Positions 13,401 through 28,400 of a DNA stretch of 62,000 bases are shown here, piece by piece (within the stretch, counting starts at the first letter, position 1; every line of letters begins with the position of its first letter). The position numbers were made by a program, and so were the translations under genes. The stretch covers positions 2,557,501 through 2,619,500 of the forward strand of contig NC_092561.1 in NCBI RefSeq assembly GCF_037975245.1, given 5' to 3'. This DNA comes from Apostichopus japonicus. Taxonomy: Eukaryota > Echinodermata > Holothuroidea > Aspidochirotida > Stichopodidae. The notes beneath the pieces were generated by a model that was not told the DNA's origin, did not search any database, and was given only the letters and a program-made list of their open reading frames with translations.

Positions 13401-16400
13401 CATAAATTTTGAAAAATTATTCATACATTTTGCATAAATTCTAGATTGGAGCTGTGGCCGAGTGGATAAAGGCGGTGGCATTTGAAGCAATGAGGCTGAG
13501 CAATCGGGAGGTTCGGGGTTCGATTCCCGGCTGGGTCGTAGTAAGATGGGTTTTTCATCCAAGCGCAATCTACGGTTTTCCCATCTGAAATGACTTTCTA
13601 AATTGAAAAGATTCCAAATTTGAGTTAAATTGTTGAATTGGAAGCCACCCGACATGTAACTTGTAATCCATAAGCCCTTGCGGGTTTCTCCAACATTTGT
13701 GGTCGCTTAAGCGTCGTAAAAATAACTGCTGATTATTATTATTACATTTTGCATAAATTCTGCATAAATTAGAGAAATATTCAAATTAGTTTGCAGTAGT
13801 TGCTCATTGATCTGCATGTGCCTGTTGCCTCTTTATAAGTACTGCAATATATAACCCTCACGAATCTGTCAGCTTATAGATCAAGACTGCTTAGTACTGA
13901 TTTCTATTAACATTTGATGACTGTACAGCTGAAAGGATATAATTATTCCATGTGAGAAATCTTGAACAAAGGGGTATAAAACAAAACTCGATCTGTTATG
14001 TTAAACTAGATGGTATCACCAAGGAAAACTGTAGGTAGATGAAGAAAGTCAATCATCCATGGCTCAAATTATCAGGAAAATGAAGTCATTAAGTATAGCT
14101 TTAGTCCTGTTTTTCTTTAATCTGTGGGGAACTGTTTTTCTGGAGGCATAAGTGTCGTATAATAGCTTCAAGTCTGTAACCCTTCGGTCTCCCTGAATGC
14201 CTCATCGCATTTTGAATAATTACAGAAAATAAAAATGTCTAAAAGAACTTCAAGAAGGAAACTGGGATCCACATTTTAGTGTATGGGCATATAAGCAATA
14301 CTGTACAGAAGAAGAATATGCATACATGTATGTATAACTATGTGCAAGTATAGAAGTGTTAAGACTGAGCCAAATCTGTCTCTGTATTGTGTTAATACAT
14401 ATATACTATAGCTCTGTGATATCATGAACCAGTTCATTGGGACATTATATATGTAGGTGTGAAGTAACCTAGATATATATACAATAATTCAATCAATTCC
14501 CTCAAATTTATGAACGTTAATCAATATACCTTTGCATGTGACGTTATGATGTGTGGTACGCTTATAGAATGGGAAACGGATGACAGGTCAAAGGTCATAC
14601 TGTACACTATGACTCTACAGATCCGTTAAGTATTCTCTGATGTAATTTCATTAGAAACGCCAAGTAAATCACATCCCTCTTTGTAGAAACAGTTTATGTT
14701 TAAGAGTTGAAAATGGAAAAAAAAAAACTATGCGGGGGGGGGGGTGAGCGGGGGGGAGTCGATCGGCTCCTGTCAGCTATATATATATAAAGGATTTAAA
14801 ATCATTTAATACGGGTGCAAAGACAGTCTTTCATAATTAATGCATATTTTTAGGCATGCTTGTAACGAGATACGATTATCCTACCATCAACTCTGCAGTT
14901 TTATGTTGAAAGTTACCGTAATATGAGACTGAGTGAAAGGCCATCTCCACTCTATAGTGAAATTGAATTCCCACGATCGAAGTCTGTGCTAGTCGGGTAG
15001 TACATGTATGCATAAAGAATCTTGTGAGTCTGGAGGAGTTGGCTGCATTCACCAACTCAGTATGTATCAGGGTATCGATCTCCTAACGGCTCACGCAGTC
15101 ATTAACGACCTAAATTTGGTCTCAAATATCCCACAATTCCCTAGCCTTCCTTCTTCTTGGCAATTATTAATTTCACCTCCCTATAGTGCTTTAAGTTTTT
15201 GGTACAAGGTTTAATTATGACTTATAATTTAAAACGAATTATATAATAGGAGATTAAAGACTTCATACTTTTCATTTTTGCATTTTGCTTCAAATTTTGA
15301 AATTTTCCGGTACTCTGTGCTTTAAATGATGTCTATCACACACATGCATTGCAGCACAACATACTTAAGGATGCATGGGGGGAACAGTACTGGGATTAAA
15401 TAATTATTTGTGATTTCCAGGTTAATTCAGCTGAAAGATAACAACTCCCTGAAGATACAGCAATACAAGCTACACTATAGCTATCTCATCATGCAAGCAA
15501 TATTGAAACAATATTTTAATTATGTTTTGTGCTTCAGGTGCTATCTTTAAATCTTTGTCACATTTTTACATACTAGTTAGTTTATACCACAGACAAGTCT
15601 ATACAACCTGCATACATTAGTATTTAAGTATTTATCTCTATTTAATTAAGGAAGCAGCCTTGGTCTGCAAACTGTCTATCATAGAGGACGTACCATACAG
15701 TAGTTTATTTAGAGCATTAGACTGCAATGAGGATCTCCATGGTTACGACAGAGGGCGCTGTCCTTGCAGAGCCACAGATACCGAGCTATAGATGTATATT
15801 GTACATCTCTGCATCTATCCTCTATCCTGTTAAATGTCTCCTGAGATTTTGTCTAGCTCTGATAAAATATCTCAAACTATGCGCAAGTTGAGACAATACG
15901 TTCCAAAATTTCCAATCTTCAATAATTATGAGAAGAATCTCAGCTATGAAACAATTTTACTAACACTCAAGGCTTCAACTCAGTTTGGCAGATCAGCGAT
16001 TGATAGTGCTATACCTCAAAGAATCCTTCTGATTGGTTGAAGATCAGACGTGTGTAAACTGTAAAGTTGCCAAACGTAGCTAAATATGTGCTAGCTATTA
16101 CTGGTAAAAAGAGACCTATCAGTTCGAATAGTCACGATATTTGTGATTTAGGGAATGTACAGGTACTTTGCCCAGAAAATGTACATCAGAGATTCCTCAA
16201 AGGAATTCTCGGTAAAAATTTAGACTGCAGCTTTGTCAAGTTTTGCAGAACTAGAAAGGAACCGATATGACAGCGACCTTATGTTGATTTAGAACATGGC
16301 TAGAAATCCTGATTGATATATTAGTTGGCCAGTCAGTCTCTCCGACGTACTTTTGCCAAGTGAATATTCAAAGCGGATTATTCATGAAATTTGATTATCT

Positions 16401-19400
16401 GCTCCACAATTCATCAGACTTATAACTGTACTGCTTTAGATATTCTCAACGATAGAAAAAAAATAAAAAATATGTCAAAATATGTATATGTAAGTATGAA
16501 CGTATTTTAGATCCTCCTGCAAGCAGGAACTTGCGAAGAAGCCATCATTGGCTTATCAAAGCCGCAAGCTAACCGAAGTCAGTCTCTTAGATTCATATTT
16601 AATGTCCATGATTAGGAATTGTCAATTGTCAACAACTCTGTAACTGGACGACATACATTAAATCTTGGAGTGACTCGGACTGGGGATCTTATGATTGAAA
16701 GGCATCGGCGTTACCACTGAGCTAACACTCCTTAAGTGATTGTCGAATTTTTAATTTTTTTTTTTATATATTTTTTAATTTAAATGATTACCTAATTTAT
16801 TTGGAGTGAAACTGGACTATTTAAATTAAATAATAAACTATTATTGTTATGCCATAGGTGATAACACAATATAATCATTGACTCAGAACGGTTCCTCGAC
16901 TCAAACTGGTTCTTTAAACTATATGCACTCTTCATTGATGGTAGACCAATTCATCGCTTCAGTGTTGCTACATACAGACATCAGTTAGTTTTGAATATTA
17001 ATTTGTAAGCCCCTTCTTAAGCTACGTCTGTGTAATATCCCAGCAGCTTTTGGCTGGCTATAGCTTGCTTCCCTGCCTGTTTTATAAGCCCATGGGGGAA
17101 TCCTAAATGCATGGGATTGATGTGGCTTAAGATTCACCATGATGTGTGCATGATGTGTGCATGGTGTGTGCATGGTGTGTGCATGATGTGTGCATGATGT
17201 GTGCATGATGTGTGCATGTATCCAGACACTATACAGATACGTGAGGTACAAGATGACAGGAACGACGTCATTAAAATAATAATGTCTTTTCGTTCTTAGC
17301 ACATCGCTACGGAGTTATCGCCTTTTATAGCAGACAAATGTAGCAGCCTGGCTTTCGGCAGAACAGGGTTGACGCTTATCGATCGTAATAGATCTAAAAC
17401 ATTCCACAAATCTGTCATTGCGTGCTTTTATTGAGGGAGATAAAAGACTTGAATGCCTGTGGTCTTTATTAAACCCGGATATATTCTCTTGTATCATTTA
17501 CTTCATGACTGTACCTTGATTTCAAATATCGACAAATTAAGGACAGAAATTTGTCAAATTATTGTTAAGCGAGGCCGTAAGTAAAGTGACATGTTTGGTT
17601 TCGTTCTTCCATGAAAAGTATTCTAATAATTAAATGGGTGATCTTAAGAAGTAATGGTTCATGAAAGTGCTGGCTACCAGCCCAATGTGTAGGGAAATTT
17701 GGGAATCAGGAAAATGTTAATTATAAGGAAAATATAAATTGCTTCCTTAAGTTTTCTGGTTTATTCTTCAGGAAAGTAAAAAGGAAAGTAAAAACATATT
17801 ACTTTGGTTTTTAATAAATTACAAATTAGGTGATTATAAATTGTGTAAACAGATATAAGTTTATGTGTGTACTTTTCAGGGTATGGGTGTTTTTGATGCT
17901 GGATGTTAATTTCTGTAACATTTCAAAGTCTTCAGATAAATTTACTAAGATTCTACATATTTAGGATTATGATATAAAGTATTACATTTTTGATTGAAAT
18001 CGTGATTCCACTGTCTAACGATTATTGCAAGGTCACAAAACTTTATGAATACAATTTATGAAGTGCATTGTTAATTTTTGTCACATTACAATGTTGGAAA
18101 AATGGTTAAAGTATACTGGCAAGAACCCGGTCTTTAATTTGTGGAAAAAGAAGAAACAGATTAAACAACCCTAATTACACAAATGAACATGTATTATTAA
18201 TTAGCTCAGAGTTGTATTTGATATATCAAATGTCAGAATCCAGGCTGCATCAAACTTCCATTGTGGATCGACTGGTTATCACTGAATAATGGTTTTATGT
18301 ACTTGAAATTGCACAATATTAATACAGCTAAGTATACTGTAACTTTGAATTGGTGCCAGCATGATTAACAGTTTTCGTTAATGACGCATTTGAATGTCAT
18401 ACATTGCGAGATTAGCGTAAACAGGACTATATGGATCAAATGAAGCTGATAATGGATCATATGCTAGAAGGCGTATCCAGTACACGAGCTTTCGGAAATG
18501 AGCAATAAGAAAAAGGAAAAGAATATAGAAGACCCCCAAATGACAGTATAAATTTGAAACGTGTCCAATAAATGCCATATTTATTAGTATATACTTCAAA
18601 TATCTAATATGCTTTTGTGTAATTTATACTAACAAGAGCTGTCCCTTTGGCATAGAATGTAAATTATAAGAACGGAGTTTGATAGTTGATAGCTCAGCCT
18701 ACATGTAGATCGAATGACAAGGAGATGTAATATATATGTGTGCACCTTCAAAGTTGATAATATCGACATGGTAATTTTATGAGCCCGAACAAACGTAGCT
18801 GTAAGGACATATCAGATATGTAGAGATACAGGAATGTCATTGTGGTATGCATGTATAATGCATGTATATAATGCATGTATAATGCATTATATAATGCATG
18901 TATACATAATGCATGTATAATGCATGTATATAATGCATGTATAATGCATGTATATAATGCATGTATAATGCATGTATGTAATGCATGTATGTAATGCATG
19001 TATAATGCATGTATATAATGCATTTATAATGCATGTGTATAATGCATGTATGTAATGCATGTATATAATGCATGTATAATGCATGTATATAATGCATGTA
19101 TAATGCATGTATATAATGCATGTATAATGCATGTATATTGTATAATGCATGTTTATAATGCATGTATATAATGCATGTATATAATGCCAAAAAGGATTCA
19201 ATTGTGAAAAGTACTGAAGTGATACCTTAGAAATGGGATATTCTCCTAGCTGGCAAATAAAGTAAAACTTACATTACAGATAGAAATAATGACCACATGT
19301 ACAATGTTAACTGCTAGCTCAAAACTCAATATCTTGCCCCTATGATAGATACTGTATGATAGATCTAATTAATTGAATTATTCTAATTAATCTAATTTAT

Positions 19401-22400
19401 CAAATTTTATTTGCTACACCTTCTATTACTCCACAAAGTGGATCGCAGTAGGTGGTCTGTAACGTCATCTGGGTCGATGTTCTCCAGATCCTTTACTAAT
19501 TATAGAATCGTCTTGTTTATTTATTGTTTTAAAACCCAATACATTTAGAATGTTGCTGTTACTATCGATGTAAACATTTAAAAAAATTTTTTTTTAATGA
19601 AATACTATTCTCTGTGGATAAAATAACAACTATATAAAAAAAAATAAAAAATATAAAAAATAAATCATTTCTATTTCAATTATGCTGGTGACATCATTCC
19701 CTCCACTGTTGCCATTTGCCAGATGCATAATTTACAAAGTACCACCAATTCACCAAATTTAAAATATTCAATATCTTGACCATACAAACTACTATGGATA
19801 TGTGAATGGATATGCCTAAAGGTCGAATGAAGAAAGTTTTCCACAATTTTGTTAAGCAAACAACTTTGGTCACCATAAAATCCTTTTTACTTAATATCCT
19901 TACTGAGATAACGTGCAAGATACATGTCCAATAACATCATCATATTATGTGCATCGTGCATTATACACAAACCATGTACAAATCATGTACAAATCATGTA
20001 CAAATCATGTACAAACCATGTACAAACCATGAACAAACCATGAAAGATGTCAGTGTCCTACTTGCATTTACCCACAATCAATTCCTTGATTATGCATACA
20101 TTAACTTTTAAAAAACGGATCAGACATATTAGGTTAGACATTATATACACTGCAGGGGAGGGACCTGGAGGTGTTATTTTCAAAATTACTGAAGAGGAAA
20201 TTAAAATCTTATTCCTCCAAAGGGCATGGATTTGATGGAAATTCTCTGATGTTGTTACAGAAGGTGACCATTCACTTGCAGCCTCACCAATCTAGATAAG
20301 GTCAAGGTGTTCACACATGAGGAATGACTACTCATTGTGAATTAGAAATACCGTAAAAATCAAAAAAGGGTTTTGATTATTACAGTTAATGTAATCACCA
20401 GAGTACTTATCAAAGAGTGGTCTCATCCAAACAGCTTTGCGTCACTCGTGAATCTGATCGCATGTTAGAAGAAGACACTGACCGGATAGATGGTTAAATC
20501 AATTTTAAACTAACAACGTTCTTCTCGTAATCTTCATAAAAAGAAGAAGTAAAACAATTTCACTCAGAAATAATTTTGTCTTGTTTATTGGTGATTGCAA
20601 TATTTTATAATGCAATGCAGCATGCTGTTTTTAATGTTGGTGCTATTGATATCAGAAAGTAAGGAAACTTGTGTTGAATTTTTCCCATGAATTTTAAGTT
20701 TTACTCAATCTTAGTTATATTAGTGACTATTATTGGTTTGTGTTTCTTAGTTATGTTGTCCCTCTCCTGTGTATTTTTTATATCTTTTTTCGTCATCTAA
20801 AAGAGTGTCTTTAGAAGGCAAACTGAAGCTCAAATGAAACTTGGAAATCATTAAAAAAAAATTCAGATGAAAATGAAATATTTCATAAGTGTAGACTAAC
20901 CATCTTGTGTGGTACTTGCTTTTGACTTTCCGTTAATGTTGTTTTTCCCATCGTTTTTGCCTCTTAACTTTTCTTCTAAATTCTGTAAGCTGTGTTCACC
21001 ATCTTGTAGGTAATTGAAAAATCATTTGCTTAATTTCTTTGTCGTTTGAAATTTTTCTTTTCTTCTCTCTATATAACTCGATTGAAATATACCAAAACCG
21101 TCATAGTGTACCCTTTGCTAAATGAATGAAGACAGACACGTTCTCGTATGTCTACCTACCCATCAACATTGTCTGAAGCTATTAAATTTTATGTCTTAAT
21201 GAACAGGATATAGCGCATGGTCTCTATGGCAACAGATCAGGCACAGATCCAGCTCATGTTTCTTTCCTAATTCTGCGGCAAATATCCAACTTTTCTTCCT
21301 TCTTTCTTTGTCTCTGTAGGAGAATGGCGTGAGTGGAGATCATATTTGGGCGGAGACCAACGCCTCGGGGGATTTCTGTTACGTGGGTGAGCAGGATTGT
21401 CTGGTAAGTCAATATTGGGTAAGTAGACCAAAGTCAGGGCCACTTGAAGAAAAAAAAAAGAAAAAAATTGATCCTATAAAATCATCCTAAACTTCATCCT
21501 TAATTTATTTCCTTACGTGTCGCTGCTTTTAAACCAATCGTCAACATCTGTTTGCGAACGAGGGTCCGCAAACTCTGGGGGAAAGATTTCAAAGTGGGTC
21601 GCGAAAATTTGTGCAAGCGGGTTCGCAGGATATTCGCAGACATTGGAAAATTTTGACTACACTTTTCGAAGTTTAAATTGCCAACGAAGATTGGTTTAAG
21701 TAACTATCCTTTTGAATACATGATCAAGTCAGTATTCCTAGCTATTAGACATTTTAATGGATTCTCAGCAGTGATTACAAGGGGTGTGCTAGTCTGGTGG
21801 GTCTTAATTCAATCCTAGGTAGTCAGCCTAAAAGTTTGCGGAGCTCTGTGCAAGATTATTTCCTTACTTCGCTGCTTTCCCAGCACTTGTCAACGTTTAT
21901 TAACAGTGCTGTGAAGTCAGTGTAATGTTAGTGTGTGCAGTTCATATGCATAGCATCTTTATCCCACGCAATGAACTGCGGAAATTTGATTAAAACGATA
22001 GATACCAACCAACCGAATAAAAAATAAGGGAAAAAACAAGCACAGAATACAGAATTCTGGTTTCTATGTTTATCGTAAAAAATCAGACAAGCTTTTCATC
22101 CTGAACTTCAGATAATCGTAAACGTTAATAAAAGTGGCACAACTAAATTTGCCGAAAGAATTATCAGCTCGTAATACGGAAAAGATGTTAATTCACACTC
22201 TGCTGATTGCAAGATACAGAGGGAAACGGATTACATATATGTCTCAAAAATGTTTACAAAGTCATAGTGCAGTTTGGTGATAACAAATCAAGCTAAGAAC
22301 TTTTAAAGGTTTGGAAAGATTATGATATGATGTAGTGGAGGTGAACTACCTGTCAATATGAATCTTTGGATTTTGTTTCCGCGGGGTTTCGGTATGACTT

Positions 22401-25400
22401 GCATGATAAAAAAATTGATACGGTTTAACTTAAATTTAATATTTTGCTGTGAGGGTAGTAAGAGTAGGTGAAGATTAGAGAAGAAAATTGGGTTATAATG
22501 AAGTAGAATCATCAACAGGGGTGGCATTCATGAAAGACGCTGTTTCCTGTGCTTCAAGAATAATTGACTGGCCTGGAAACTTTATAGCCAAGCACTTTGT
22601 GGGAGTTTATTCCTATATATAGGTATTCCTATATATATAGGTACTTTGTTCATTTTATGTAGGGGGGGGGACATAATCAGTTCCTCCGTATAGATGGGAG
22701 ACATCCAATTTCGATGTCTGTAGACGCATGCTTTAATGTACTGCTTGAATGCATGGAGAATTGATTGAATGTGGTGGTATGACGAGTCTGTTGCTATTCA
22801 GTACTACTTGTCAGGGGAGTGGGTGGTGTATTTTATAGGCACTGATCACCCAATCCTAGACCGAGAGGTGTTCATCTGCCATCTGGGTGCCCGAACGGTT
22901 CTGAATCTCTGGATGCTTTCAGTTTAGGTCATGTATAGTGCACACCTCCCACCGCACCGCTTACAGTAGGTGTGCTTCTGGGGTGAGGGGGCCAGCAACC
23001 CCCCACCCGTCAGTAGTTCCTAAGCTGCTGTGAACCACTGATTGGCCCATGTGAATTTCTCTTATAGTGCCTCACAGCCTATATTAGCTCTTGACTTATG
23101 TCAATCTTCATGGGCTATTGGCTATTGTTCACTCTAGCTTTTATAAAAAAAAAAATAAAAAAAATAAAAATAAATAAATAATTTTTTTTTTTTTAAAAAC
23201 TCCATAATAATTATATATATTCATAGCTTTTAGGTAATTTATAGTAAAAGGGTCATGATACAACTAAGGAACGAAAAGGTGACAATTTTGAGCATTTCTC
23301 TGTTGTACCCAATATGTATTTTCTCAATGTTTACAAAGTGCCTAAAGGCAGCAAAACCTTTAGAATTTTTTTTAGTATCAGTAAAACTTGTTGACATTTC
23401 ATAGACCCTGCGTAATTGTACTAGGTGGGCTTAATTTTGAGAAATTGGAATATCATAGTTTCAGCAACTGATACTATCGCAGAAAGCTGTCGAAGAGAAG
23501 AAAAATAATGATGAATTCAACTCAGATACCACAGGAAATCAAATAGTCTGGTGCCCTCTATAAAAAAGAAAACAACCCTTCTCTTAACCCAAATAGTGGA
23601 TTTATTGAAAGCAAAATTATTAAAATAGCATTTGATCAGAAAAGAATCAAAGAAGGCAAAAAAAAACAACTGACAAACAAAAACAGTAAATTTCTCTTGT
23701 TTTTTGTTCCATTAGTTGTTTGGTCTGTTTGTTTAAAACATGACTTGATGGTCAGCACCAAATTTCTCTTCACTAAATATGTAGTAATTTTTGGGAAAAT
23801 GACAGAAAAGAAATTTGTCATTAGCACTTTTGTCCAAGTTTCTCTTGTGCCAAACAATGACTGTTTTTAAGAAGCGATTAGAACACTTGTTGCACATATA
23901 ACAAAACATTGACAACAGGCTTTATTTTTTTATTTCCATTTCAGTTCAAAACTTCAGGGAAATATCTCTTGAAGTGTAGTAATATTATAAATAATTGTGA
24001 ATGAGAGGTGCTTAGGTGGAGGTCACTGCTTAGTTAGTCATAAGTTGGTACGTTGGAGATATTACTCTTCCCACCCGCAACCAAAACTACGAGAATAACT
24101 TGTCAACTTACCAAGGCCCCGTGTCTAAAAGGAAAGCTGCCAAAACCTGCTCAGCAAGATTAGACTCAGTATCAAACAAAAGGGATTATCTCTACTAATC
24201 TGCAGTGTTGGATGTGTGAAACTATGGAGCACAACAAAATATGTATATGCCGTCCCCCTCCCCCCCCCTCCTGCCCCCTCCCACTCTAAGTATCTTAAGA
24301 CCTTTGACATGGTATCCACAGTAGTAACTGAATATGCATATTTTTAATTCATGAAAGCTTCTTAAATCCACATCTAGATTGAACAGCATTGTCAGATATC
24401 CAATGACAGCAAAATCTTGCTGAGAAAGGAAAAATTATGATAAATTGAGTGCAAGGTTGAGTGATATTTAGGGTGGCATTGAAGAGTATAGCATTGTACA
24501 TGCATACAAATGGTCAACATTGAGTTAAATTTAGTCCTGAACATAGAATTCTTTTGGCCTTTTTATTTGAGAATTGTAAGTTTAGTACAGACTGCTACTT
24601 TTACATCCCTGGTTCTTTGAGCACAGCACCTTATTATTACATTAAGGATGACGTTGCTGTTGAACGGTATATTTCTTAACTGCTTCCATGGCAACGTTAG
24701 ACTTGTGCCAGCTGGGCAAGCTAGCTGCCTTGAATTCTGTCTCTCACAACATGAGCAAAAAATAGGATGGTATAAGTTGAAGATTGTCTGTTATGAAATA
24801 AAAAATTTGTACATGTATTCAATCGATCTACAGCATGGATAAAACTGAAAACCAAGATCTGTACACAGCTTCAGTGCCTCATGATAGGTATTGTCCTGTG
24901 TATAACCCTCGTACAGTAAATCTTAGTCATTAAAGGCATTGAAGACTCGCCCCAAACCGAGTGCGGCCATCTGAAAAAGTTAACTTTCCATTGCTTGCAA
25001 GTCACGTTTTGTTCATGTCGCTACAAAATGCAGACAGTACATTAATGAAAAATGATACCTTGTTATCTTTAGCTGGAGCTGAGATGTCCATCGCTGTATT
25101 GTTTGTACACTGTGCTGTGGGTATTGACCGCAGCTGTATGTACTGACTATACACTAGTGTCTAATTACCGATGGTAGCAAGCTGTGTGTGTGTATTTTCT
25201 GGGATCGATGGTGGTGTCTAACACTTCTGTTACACCTCATTCGAAACTAGGTCAGATTACCGGCATTAGGCGTTGCTTTTTGCGCGAGTCTTCACACCCT
25301 TTAAGCTCACTCTCTGTACAAATTATGCGACAGCTGAAATGATTTCATCGCTGCATGATCATCTCCCACAAGTCAAGGTTTTTTTTATCTCAATGAGAAT

Positions 25401-28400
25401 GTAGTTGCCGATTAAATATTTAATTCATTATTTTCGCTTTCATATCGATCGAGAGATCTAGTCGAGAGAGGAATAACCTAAATAAAACTGTTCTATTATC
25501 GATAGTTTCTGTGGCCCTGCTTTCGTCTCACCTTCTGTTTTTATATCACTAAAATCACTTGTTGATTTATTTTCTTTGTTTTTACTTTTTTAATGTTTGT
25601 TTCTTGAATTGATTTGCAATTTTTCACATCTTTTATAAATGTTTGTCATTTGTTGGATTTAATTTTCAAAGCTAATTTTTATTACCAATTTACTGATTTT
25701 ACTTTTTATTTTTCATTTTTGATATAAATGCTCTAGTGTATTTTTTTTCACAAAGAGCAATGGTTATTAATGTGTGATTTCAGATTCATTTGATTTGAGT
25801 TAATTTGCGATTTCAATGTAATACAAGGAGGCTTATGTGAACAGTTCATCAGGATTGGCCTCATGAAAGATTGCTAAGTTATTGCTAAATTAGTTTTCAC
25901 ATAGTATAGCTCCCTTGAAAGTTCTGTTCCCCCAATTTATTTGCATAAATTTTATACGAGTGTTCCATTTGATAATTAAATATACCCTCAGAGATGAAGA
26001 GTGCATGCTCAGAGGGTTGACAACGCAGTAAAATGAGTTCTCAAATTTTTGACGATGCCTCGTGACCATACATTAATTGACTTTCTAGCATATCTGAGGC
26101 CAAATAATTACTGTTGACATTTAAAATGGCTTTATATACAGCTTTTTCTTCATAACCAATTTATCACTTCCTGTGAGATTCACCAAGATATGAAATGTTT
26201 CTTAGAATTGTATATATTTATAGTAATCACTCTCAAGAGAGTGTACCTAATACTGTAATAACTTCTCTAGTGTATAGTAGAGATGACTTTAGTCCCTATT
26301 GTTATGTAAGTTAGGCTGCAAGGTGACTATTGAAGTTTCAGTTTGTCAAGTGATTATAATTGTTACATGTTTTGCATCGTTATAGTAATTAACAGCTCTA
26401 AGACTAATTATTGTCTGCAGGATTTTTAAACAATCAGTTTCGGTTTATGCACATGTGTTAATTCAAGCAATATGAAAGCGATTCCTTATGGGATTCATGC
26501 GATTATACCAGGAAGAGAAAGTGACAAAAATCACGTTTGTTTTCAGCTGACATCATGCTACATGTTGGCAGGTGAGTTCATAGCTACTGTACATAGCTAC
26601 AGAGGGAGAGGTTGGGAGTGGGAAGTAGGATATAATGTTATCTGGTAGGTTAGCAAAAAGCCACCAATGTGGGCGGGGGGGGGGGGTGGGGGGAGGGAGA
26701 GGTTGGGAGTGGGAGGGATGGTACACTGTTATCTGCTAGGAGTGCAATGAGCCACCAATGTGGGTGGGGGGGTGGGGGAGGGAGAGGTTGGAACTGGGAA
26801 GGAGGGTAGGCTGTAATCTGCTAGGAGTGCTTACATCATGTTACATATTGACAAGTGAATTCACAGTTACACTGTATTAAACAGAAATGTAACCACCTGC
26901 AGCAGCTCACTGCATTAATTCAAGTCCTCTTATAGTTTCCTTTGATGTAAGTATTTTTAACAAACAACTCTTTTGCAACTTTTATGTTGGATTAAAGAGC
27001 ATGGGAGGGGTAATTCCTGCTTGGGAGGGGGGAGGGGAGGGGGAGAGAGAGGTTGGAATTGGGAAGGATGGTACAGTACACTGTTATCTGGTATGAGGGC
27101 AAATAGCCACCAAGGTGGGAGGAGGGGGGGAGGGAGAGGTTGGGACTGGGAAGGGTGGTATACTGTTATCTGGTAGGAGGGCAAAGAGCCACTAATTGGG
27201 GGGGGGGAGGGGAATAGATCTATAGTGGAGGTATTAATGGGAGCAAGCATCCAGTAGGTGAAACATGTTTTCAGACACTTCTTAATGTCTCTAGATTTTG
27301 AAGCAATAAAGTACATGTCAGACAGAGCAAGGAATTGCTCCGAAATTCCTCGCTTCATTGAGTTTAATATCAGGAAGAAGTATCCATCTAGCAATCCCCA
27401 TTGCAACCCCCACCTCCCCTCTCATCACCCCCCCCCCCAGTTCTGTGCACCAGCATTAAGAGATGTCTGTAATTATTGTGATGAATTAAAATTAACTTAA
27501 ATGATCTGGGACACGCAAAAAATAGCATTCCTTGTCTTGTGTACACATATATATATATTTTAGCTGCACTTCAATTACAATAATGTTAACATCCTATTTC
27601 AAGCAGTAGATTAAATAGTCAAACATTGACATACTTTAGTTACATGTAAAGTTCAGTGCTTTTAGGTCATAATCTCGATTAGTATATAAAAACAATGTTC
27701 CATATGATAGTTGTGTATGTTTCATTTGTTTTTGTGCAGAAATACTGTAGCAAAAGTATTTCTAATTCATGTAGTATCTATATGTATCTATTTGTATAAT
27801 ATTTACATTTATGTGTCATCACTGTCATCATTATATTGCACAAAGATCATTTTTTTTCAATATATTAGGTACTGTAAGTCAGCAAGAGAATAGACATGTA
27901 AAAGCAAGATCTGTGCCTGTCAGACTCCTTGATTAATCACTCGTTAATTATTAATCAATCGTCATTAACTTGCAAAGCGAATTAGCAGCTACTGACAACC
28001 TTTGTTTCAAGTATGCTGGTAATTACATTTCATAGAATATTGCATGGAGCACTGTTCTAGTTAATGGAGTGTGAAACTGCAGGTGACAATTTTTCAGGGT
28101 CAGGTGTAAAGTCAAAAAATTGAGTATACTAAATGAATATTCTTCATTTTGAGTAGATTTGGTGATTTTTGAAAATATTATTTTAGACTAAAAGTGCAAG
28201 CAGTCCAATTAATATACCTTGCTTTGTTAATTGTCAGGATTTATTGAAAATAATGAGAATTTGTAATTTTTTTTATCATCTTTCTGTTAATTTGCATTTG
28301 TGACATATGAAAGTGTCTGGTCTGTAAAACTAGTATAATCATTAGTCTTTCGGATAATTTACTTAATAATAATGCAAGACGTAACCCAGGCATTCACTGA

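Larger units (their letters stand above)
13343..21319 (+). other. intron 2 (8 kb)
   Basis: Contains a SINE (13443-13743), a second minus-strand SINE (about 16510-16733), an 11-bp repeat (17138-17217), an ATGCATGTATA array (18846-19187), an 11-bp repeat (19967-20044), and poly-G near 14731-14753. The remainder is AT-rich unique DNA with only short random open frames. Confidence 0.8.

Noticed and set aside
13443-13540. A functional tRNA gene
   Set aside because: A and B boxes are tRNA-like, but the acceptor stem does not close cleanly, and the sequence continues into a SINE body with tail and target duplications.
18748-19201. Overlapping minus-strand frames of [11 protein letters not shown] repeats
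   Set aside because: Translation of the ATGCATGTATA array in several frames; not a protein.
17138-20044. CRISPR-like arrays among the short tandem repeats
   Set aside because: Repeats abut without unique spacers and the genome is clearly eukaryotic.
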